64,000 bases of DNA, from positions 32,501-96,500 of the forward strand of contig JAOANU010000011.1 of NCBI GenBank assembly GCA_034387635.1. The letters run 5' to 3'. Source of the stretch: Rhodosporidiobolus odoratus. Lineage: Eukaryota; Basidiomycota; Microbotryomycetes; Sporidiobolales; Sporidiobolaceae. The position numbers and the translations under genes were made by a program. Of the stretch, positions 57,260 through 64,000 are shown piece by piece. The notes beneath the pieces are model-generated. The model did no database searches. It was not told the origin of the DNA and saw only the letters and a program-made list of their open reading frames with translations. The first letter of the stretch is position 1. Each line of letters begins with the position of its first letter.

Positions 57260-57561
57260 TCGGTGCCGGCTTACTTGTGGTCTCGAGCGGGAGTTCTGCT
57301 ATACTAGGCCAGCGCGCGCCGAAGGAGGAGGTTTTGGAGCTTTTCTCGGTAGTTTTCTCGACCGTTGACCCCTTTTAACGGCAAACGACATGGCAATGTA
57401 GTTTGCTCCTGTACTATGCCTGCACGTGCTCCTAGAGGCAAGCTGAAGCAGAAGAGGGAGAATTTGCCCTCGTTCTCGTTTGAAGTTGGACTTCTCTTGG
57501 GCGATTGTCTTCTCTTCTCTTTGGGCCATCACCCACTCACGCACCTGCTGAGCACGGCAGA
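57260..57561. promoter_or_regulatory. Intergenic region TOA1 / BUR1-type kinase
   Basis: 302 bp with no gene. An in-frame ATG at 57505 would lengthen the kinase by 19 residues; I prefer 57562 because the intervening residues look non-coding in composition. Confidence 0.4.
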
Positions 57562-60500
57562 ATGGCGCAAGACGAAGCCGAGGAAGGTGAACTGCCCAGT
57601 CTCCCTCCTCCTCCGCCTCGTCCATCAGCAGCACCTCCGACTTTAGGCAACAACTCGAATCTGGCAGGACAGTCAGGAATCGGAGTGAGGGGAGCAGCTG
57701 CTAGAGCTATAGCAGCAGCAGCCTCAGCGACGCTCCATATCTATGGTACAGCTAGCGGAACAGCACCTTCAACTTCGAATGCAGCCGCCAACCCTCGTCC
57801 GGCAGCCAGCACCTCCAGCGCGATCAGTCACGTTAACAAGCGCAATAAGCTCGCCTTCGCCTTCAAGAAGCCTCAAGCGGGACCTCCAGATGCAGGCGCA
57901 ACTGGATCGGGAGCAGCGGGAGGAAAGGCGCATCCGTCTTTGCCGTCCAAGCCAATCATCGTCAGTCCGCAAGCAGGCAAGAAGGCACTGCCGTCGGTAG
58001 AACAGCGCGACACAGAAGCTACCGCAACAGGCCCTTCACATCACGCCAATGCAGACGCGACTACCTCTTCCCCCTCAGGCGCCCCACCCCCGACGGTTCC
58101 GTCACCTACGGATGAAGCCGCTGTCGCAGCGCTTCTCAGTGCAGAAACAGAAGTGACGGTCTCTCGCGCCCTGTCGACCAAATCCTTTTCCTCGTCCTCC
58201 GCTGCCCCTCGACCCTCGCCTCGCACAAATCCTCTCGATCTCCCTCCTTCTCCACCAAAGCAAAACCGCCACGCACCCTCGTACCTTCCTCCGCACAACT
58301 CTGCCGTCGAGCCTCTCCCTCCTTCGCCTCCTTCCTCGGCTTTCCCGCTCCTTTCCTTGGCCTCTCACGCTGACCCCCTCAATCCGACTGCACATATCCT
58401 CCGTCTGGGCTTTGACAATCTTCCTGCACCGCCCGCGCCTCCCAAAACTCGTCAGCCGCCCCCGCCGAGCTACGGCGGGCATGCCGTCAGTGCAGGTCCT
58501 GCTTCTTACGATGGTCGATCTGGGGCAATGTATGAAGCGGAAGAGGGGGAGTACATGGACGACTTTGAGCAGGAGAAAGCTAGGTCCCAGGGGCGGGGGC
58601 TGGACGAACGAAATGAGGACAGAAGGAGGGATCACGGGGACAGTCAGCGGGACTGGGACGATCGAAGGGACTCTCGGTATGGGCACCACCACGAGGAGAC
58701 CCGGAGGGACGATTACGAGAGAAGCGCCGGGGAGTATCATCGGAACAGGAATGCGTACGGTGACAGGAACGGGCGGGACGTCGACCAGGGGCGAGGCTAC
58801 CACGACCACGCCTCGCATCGGTCTTATCCCCGCTACGATGATCACCACGAGCACCATCGTTCTCATGCATATACCCGTCGCCGTTCTCGTTCTCGTTCGC
58901 GGTCACGCTCGCCGTCGAGGGAGCGAGATTCACATGATCGCCACCGTTCCCACCGACACGACGACGAGCACGACCGTAAGAGACGACGGAGAGAATCTCG
59001 CTCGCCTTCCCCTCGCCATCGAAGCCGTTCGCCCCGCTCCTCGACCTCGCGCTCGCATCATGCTGATGCACTGCCCTACGATTCCGCAACTCCGGCCGAC
59101 AGCGATGCCACTTCCCGCATGCTGTCCCCTCCAGTACAGAATGCGCGCAGTAGCGGCCCCCGCGGTGACCGTACGGTGTCGCGCTCGCCCCTCTCGCCCG
59201 ACAGCGCAACAGGCAGTCGGGATGGCCGCAGGAACGCTAGTCGATCGCACTCGCCGTACCCGCGGAACGGAGGAAGTGTACTCGATGAGAGGCAGAAGAA
59301 GGCGGTGGAACACAGGATGAACAGGAGCACGAGTGGACGAGGGCAAAATCAGCCGCCTCCGCCGATCATACATTCTCTTCCTGCGCGGCCGCCTAAGTCG
59401 CAGCCTGTCGGCTACCAAGTCGCCGCTCTACCATCTGCCGCTGCACCTCACTCTGATCCACTTGTCGACGCTACCCCTCATCCGCTTACGTCCGCCTCGA
59501 CTGCACCAGCTCTCCCTCGTCGCGCCCCGCCGCCTCCTCCGCCCCTCACTGCTTCAGCAGTACGCCAACCTCGCCCGCCACCGCCACCAGCTCCCGTTTC
59601 GCTGTCTCTCCCTCCCGGCGCAGCCGCCCCCATGCATGCCGCCAACCCCGGTTCCCTTCCCTCAGACCCCACATCTTCCGTCCAAGTCCTCTCTCGAAAC
59701 CCTTCCGCACGGCAATCCGGGTCCAAGTCAAGACCGATCGACATGGAAGTCGACACGCCTCCCGTTCAACCCTCGCCTCGTACCCCAGCTGCGCCTCCAG
59801 CTCTGGTCGAGAAAGAGGCAGAGAACGAGGACCCGCCGAGAGTGAGGACTCGGAGAGCGCAGGAGGAGGCTTGGTTGAAGCCGCCTAGCGAGGATGAGGT
59901 TATAAGGTTCTTTGCATCTTCTCCCTCGGCAGCTTCCCTGCCGCCACCACCCACGAAGGAGCGGAAGTATATCGGCACCTCGCCTATATCCTCTTACACT
60001 CTCCAAGAAAAACTCGGCGAGGGTACATTCGGTGTTGTCTGGAAAGGTATCCGCGGTGCGGCGAGTAAGGCAAGTGGAACGGGACCCGGTGGAGGTGGAG
60101 TCGGGGGGATCCAGGAGGAGATGGAGAGGATGGAAGAAGAGAAGTTGATCAAGAAGGGGCTGAGGGTTCGGAAAGGCGATGTGGTTGCGCTGAAGGAAAT
60201 CATTTTTCACAATAAGGGTGACGGGGTGCGTTCTCTAGTTCTTCCTTTTTGACGTCGCTTCTTGGAGCAGAGCACTTACAGCTTTCGTTGATCTGCAGCT
60301 CCCGATCACCTCAGTGCGAGAAATTCGTATCTTGAAGATGCTAGACCATCCCAATGTGGTCCCAGTGGTCGACATCGCGTACGAAGCTGGTACGAGGATT
60401 TGCTCTTTCCCCTCAAGTCGCCCGTGCTCATCTCCTCTCCGCTTCGCAGCCGACCCCGCCTCCTTCGCCCTCGGCAAGACATTCATGGTCTTCCCTTATA

Positions 60501-62299
60501 TGGACCACGATCTTGCCGGCTTGCTGGAGAACCCGAAGGTAACTCTGGAAATGGAGCACATCAAGCAGTACTCGCAGCAGCTGCTGAAGGGAACGGAGTA
60601 TCTGCACCAGGTCCGTACTTTCCCTGTCTTCGCTCGTCACGATCCCTCGCACCTGCCGACTTCATCCCTATATCGTCAAGGTTGGGCGGGAGACGCAATT
60701 CGGAACAGAGCTGACAAGATGGTTCTGCAGAACAACATCCTTCATCGCGACATGAAAGCCGCCAACCTTCTCATTAACAACAAAGGCGAGCTCATGATCG
60801 CCGATTTTGGTCTTGCAAGGAGCGTCGAGAAGGCTTCTGCAAATGCTGTTCGTCTTGTCTCCTCCTTTCTCTCTACCCCGTTACAATTTGTGCTCCTCTC
60901 CCCGCTGTGCGCTGATGGTGATGGCGCCCTGGTAGTCGTACACCTCTATGGTAGTCACTCGCTGGTATCGCCCGCCCGAGCTGCTGCTTGGGGAGAAACA
61001 CTACCATGCGCCGATTGACATGTGGGGAGTTGGGTGCGTTCGGTTCCGCTTCATCTCTCCTTCGCGACGGCGTGGTGGGCCGTCCCACGCTATTCGATTC
61101 ATATCGTGTCGCTGACTTAGCATGCATGGCGCCCTTCAGCTGTGTGCTTGCCGAAATGTTCCATCGTTCGCCCATCTTCCCCGGCGACAGCGACATGAAC
61201 CAAGCGCAACGGATTTTCGGGTGCGTAATCGTCTTACCTTGCCCTTTCACCCTCGGATTCAACGCTGACGATGGCGCACACACCTGCCTTATTACAGTCT
61301 CTGCGGCGCTCCGAACGATCGGACCATGCCGGGCTGGACTGAGCTGCCCGGCGTCGAAGGTTTCTCAAAGACTCACTTCGCGGACAGTGGGCGCTCCGTC
61401 AAGCCCGAGTGGGAACGGTACATCCTGCTGCCTTGAGTGGTACTGTCGGCCTATAAGACTCATGAGCTTCCTCTGCAGGCGGGCGAACGATCCTCTCTTC
61501 GGCGACCTAATGGATCAGATTCTGGTACTCGACCCCAAGAAGCGCCTCACTGCGAGTGAAGCGCTTGACCACGAATGGTTCTGGTCGAAACCCTATCCAT
61601 GTCACGTCTCGAAGTGCGCCTCCTTTCGGCGGTCCTAGTCCTTGATCGCACTCCATCTTCCGCAACAAGTTTACTGACTGTTATCTTTCGTCTACTGCCA
61701 ACAGCATGCCTCAGTTCTCCGCTTCTCACGAGATGGATCGCCGTAAGCGCATCGAGTCGCAACAACCCGGCTTCGCCGCTCCAACCTTACCTCCTCCGCA
61801 ACCTCTCCCACAAGCCGTTCAGTACTTCCCGGCCGGCGGAGTGCCCCCTCCCCCTCCCCCACCGGATGGCTTGGGGTATCCGCCCGCGCCCATGCAAATG
61901 GGACAATTCAACGGTCCTCCAGCTCCGAATCCGTACAACGCGCCGCCAGCGCAGATGGGAATGGGTCAAATGGGCGGAGGGATGCCAATGCACCACCCAC
62001 ATCCGTTGCCCATGTCAATGGGCTACGGAGGCGGAGGCATGCCGCCTCAGCAGCACCAGTCGTTCGCGGCGAGGGGAATGGGCGCGTCTCTCAACCGCCC
62101 CGGCATGGGAGGAGGACTCGGAGGAGGCGGGATGGGAGGCGTCCAGTGGAGTGGTGATCGAGGTCGACCTGGAGGTGGCGGAATAGGGATGGGCTCGCAG
62201 CAGCAGCAGGGAAAGAAGGTCAACCTCTTAACGACGCTCGGAGGCGCAGCAGGTGGTGCAGCAGGGTTGCCGCCGAAGCCGCCGCCGACGAGGAGGTAA
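57562..62299 (+). CDS. BUR1: BUR1/CDK9-type cyclin-dependent kinase with long RS/Pro-rich N-terminus
   Basis: Nine exons: 57562-60225, 60299-60389, 60450-60610, 60731-60847, 60936-61033, 61140-61220, 61298-61417, 61479-61613, 61705-62299; 4062 nt, 1353 aa. The kinase starts at ~810: [11 protein letters not shown] (Gly loop), a ~45-residue insert, VALKEI (catalytic Lys), [15 protein letters not shown] (PSTAIRE-equivalent helix), [31 protein letters not shown] (HRD), IADFGLARS (DFG), [20 protein letters not shown] (T-loop), [23 protein letters not shown] and [30 protein letters not shown] and [15 protein letters not shown] favour BUR1/CDK9, which phosphorylates Spt5 and Pol II for elongation. 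The ~810-residue N-terminus is Ser/Pro-rich with an RS block at ~435-520; CDK12/CTK1 also carries RS extensions, so that assignment cannot be excluded. The tail is Pro/Gly/Met-rich after [11 protein letters not shown]. Confidence 0.88.
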
Positions 62300-63112
62300 C
62301 TCGGAGACGAGTTGAAGGAGTGACGGGATAAGCAGAGGTCGTTCAGTTCTTGTTAAAAGGAAGCGCTCAGTCGCTTGTTGTAGTCTCCTCTGCTTCTGCA
62401 AAGTCCGGTCATCTCCATTCCGAGTGGCTTGCCTTCTATCCTTTGGTAGCTTCCTACATCACAACTTTTCACATCTCGGTTGCAAGCGCGATGTTTTGCG
62501 ATGCGTGCGCAAGCACTGGGGTGTACCTTTCCTCTCTGCTTTTCATCGACCGGCTTCTCCTGCGATTTACTTCTCAGGTTCATTACTTCCTGGTCATCCC
62601 TTCCTTACGCGACGCATCTGCTCGTGACCGGGGAAGAGTAAGGTCCGAAAGTTGCGGAGAAGCGTTCTTCTTGAAACACCGAGCTATTTCACTGACGGTA
62701 GCGCTCGCTGGCCACCCGTACCTCGACGCTTCTCGTATCCAGCATACTAGGTGTGACTGGGATGCTGCTTTCTGCTCATGTCACCCAGCAAGCAAGGGTG
62801 AAAAGAAAAAGGGAATGAAGGTGAGAGGGAAACTCAGCGTGCCTCTCTTCATGCCAGAAGCAATCTCGGTCATGGTCGAGCACAGTACAAGGGGGGCAAT
62901 ACAGTCGGCTATTGCAACGCGACAATGGTGGAGAAGAGGGAAGAAACCAACAAGAGAAACCGATTTGAGAAGGCCAACTTGGGCGCGACGGCGAGAAGCA
63001 GAATTAAGAAGCTACAAGAACAAGGTAACGAGAGAATGGACACAGAGAACGAGCGAGAGAGTCTTTGGTGGAGGGAGCAAGAAGGTACAGGGAAATGAGA
63101 GCGAGAGGTGCC
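62300..63112. other. Intergenic region, no supportable gene
   Basis: 813 bp between convergent stops. The 301-aa open frame at 62350-63255 has no recognisable domain and runs antisense into the oxidase coding exon; I treat it as fortuitous. Confidence 0.45.
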
Positions 63113-64000
63113 CTAGTCCGTTGACCACCAGCCGGACAAGGACTTCTTCGCCTTCGAAGCAAAGGGAAGGGCAGTCTTCACGGGAACGGCGGTGTCGACA
63201 GGGGCAGCGGGAAGAGTGGGCAAATCGAAGGAGCGCTTGCGACCGGGGTCAATGATGGACCCGTTGCCGCCAATGCAGAGCTGCAGAGGGGGAAAAGCCA
63301 GAGTCAGCTCAAACTCAGTAGTAGTATGAATGGTCACAGTTGTTGAGGCGGTGCAGGACAGTGGACGACGGGATTGTCGCAGCAGTAGGGACGAGAGGGC
63401 CGTACAGGGCAGAGGGAGAGACACTGAGGGACGTACATCGAAGCTTTTCTGGGGAATCGGAAGGTCGGGAATCGCTTCGGGCTGAACGACGAGGGCGCCG
63501 AGGAGGCCAACGGCTTCTGTGGAGGGGCAGAAGAGGAAGGAGAGAACAAGGGCAAGAAGCGGAAGGAGAGAGAAAGGGGGAAGGAGAGGAGACAGAGGAG
63601 GAGGAAGAAGGAAAAGGCAATAGTCAGCGGACGAAAATTTGGAGTGAAAGGGTTTAGCTTGGGGCGATGAAATAGGATGTGACAGTCTGACGAATTCCAC
63701 GCAAGATAGAAAGGGTCAGCCACCTAAAAGGGCTGAGAAGGAACATCGAGAAGGGAAAACTCACGGAAGGCATGCACTCCGACAATGTCGGTCACGAGGC
63801 GAGCGAGAACCCAAGTGCCGGGAGAGACGCCGATCGTGTCGCGGCGAATCGGGTTCGTAGTGTTGAAGTTTTGGGCAGCGAGTGCGCTGTAGTCGCAACT
63901 CGATTTCGTCAGGACTGACTCACGAAAACTCACATCATATGGCACTTTGCTCGGAACGGCGAAGTGTCTCTATTGCAAGACGGTAACGAGGACTTGGGGA
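63113..64000 (-). CDS. Multicopper oxidase, C-terminal part (partial, 5' end beyond window)
   Basis: Cupredoxin-fold copper oxidase (laccase, ascorbate-oxidase or Fet3 type) oxidising substrate at T1 Cu and reducing O2 at the T2/T3 cluster. Exons seen: up to 63765 (ALAAQNFNTTNPIRRDTIGV ... RLVTDIVGVHAF); 63686 downward (CHILFH); 63516-63437 (AVGLLGALVVQPEAIPDLPI); 63280-63113 (LCIGGNGSIIDPGRKRSFDL to ...SGWWSTD-stop). NPIRRDT and the spliced HCHI (63765/63686 junction) followed by FH...AVGLL match the family's last copper-binding segment HCHIxxHxxxG[ML]. The donor ending the CHILFH exon is unclear: GTCCGC at 63632 is canonical but inserts about 11 residues into that motif, while exact motif spacing would need a non-GT donor near 63665. 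The beginning near the window edge is not resolved. Confidence 0.72.

Noticed and set aside
58102..58866. 254-aa minus-strand frame and 302-aa alternative plus frame within the BUR1 N-terminus
   Set aside because: Shadow frames in GC-rich low-complexity coding DNA. The main frame continues directly into the kinase domain.
62350..63255. 301-aa plus-strand open frame
   Set aside because: No domain, odd composition, and it overlaps the multicopper oxidase exons on the opposite strand; the oxidase frame is supported by family motifs.

Overview
This is a eukaryotic, almost certainly basidiomycete, chromosome segment. Genes are split by many short introns (about 50-90 nt, GT...CTGAC/CTAAC...YAG), exons are GC-rich, and the mobile elements are a chromodomain (chromovirus) Ty3/gypsy element, an L1/Tx1-like LINE and RNase H-bearing Tad-like LINEs. 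I lean to Pucciniomycotina (red-yeast or anther-smut type), but the sequence alone does not prove the lineage.

Layout. Bases 1-307 hold the last exon of an unidentified acidic nuclear-type protein. Bases 308 to about 38,100 are a repeat island with no intact host protein gene. In order it holds: LTR1 (minus); LTR2, split by a 5'-truncated LINE (LINE-A, duplicated target TTGCTT); a decayed Ty3/gypsy fragment (Gypsy-A, plus); a ~3.25 kb inverted repeat (9466-12711 and 18466-21721), each arm carrying an intron-containing tRNA-Ile(AAU) gene, around a 5.75 kb spacer of Tad-like LINE remnants; a decayed chromovirus (Gypsy-B, minus, ~28.1-22.5 kb); a Tad-like LINE (LINE-C, minus) interrupted by solo LTR3 (perfect ACATG target duplication); a longer L1/Tx1-like LINE (LINE-B, plus, 31.3-37.1 kb); and a third tRNA-Ile(AAU) gene with a different intron at 38,025.

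From 38.3 kb to the end the window is a compact block of housekeeping genes: a nucleotide-sugar transporter (-), U2SURP/SR140 splicing factor (-), proteasome beta-3 PUP3 (+), CHD1 chromatin remodeller (-), a PWWP-domain protein (-), mitochondrial ATP synthase delta subunit (-), TFIIA large subunit TOA1 (+), a BUR1/CDK9-type kinase with a long RS-rich N-terminus (+), and the 3' part of a multicopper oxidase (-). Several act in transcription and chromatin (TOA1, BUR1/CDK9, CHD1, PWWP protein) or splicing (U2SURP), but in eukaryotes adjacency need not mean co-function. Exon coordinates were derived by hand from splice consensus and reading-frame closure. The seven complete multi-exon models from the transporter to BUR1, with CHD1 included, each sum to a whole number of codons.

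Most notable observations: the large near-identical inverted repeat with tRNA genes; an LTR size difference that coincides exactly with a GTAAGT...TAG intron-like segment; a mosaic identity pattern between the two L1/Tx1-like LINE copies; and tRNA-Ile paralogues with near-identical exons but unrelated introns.
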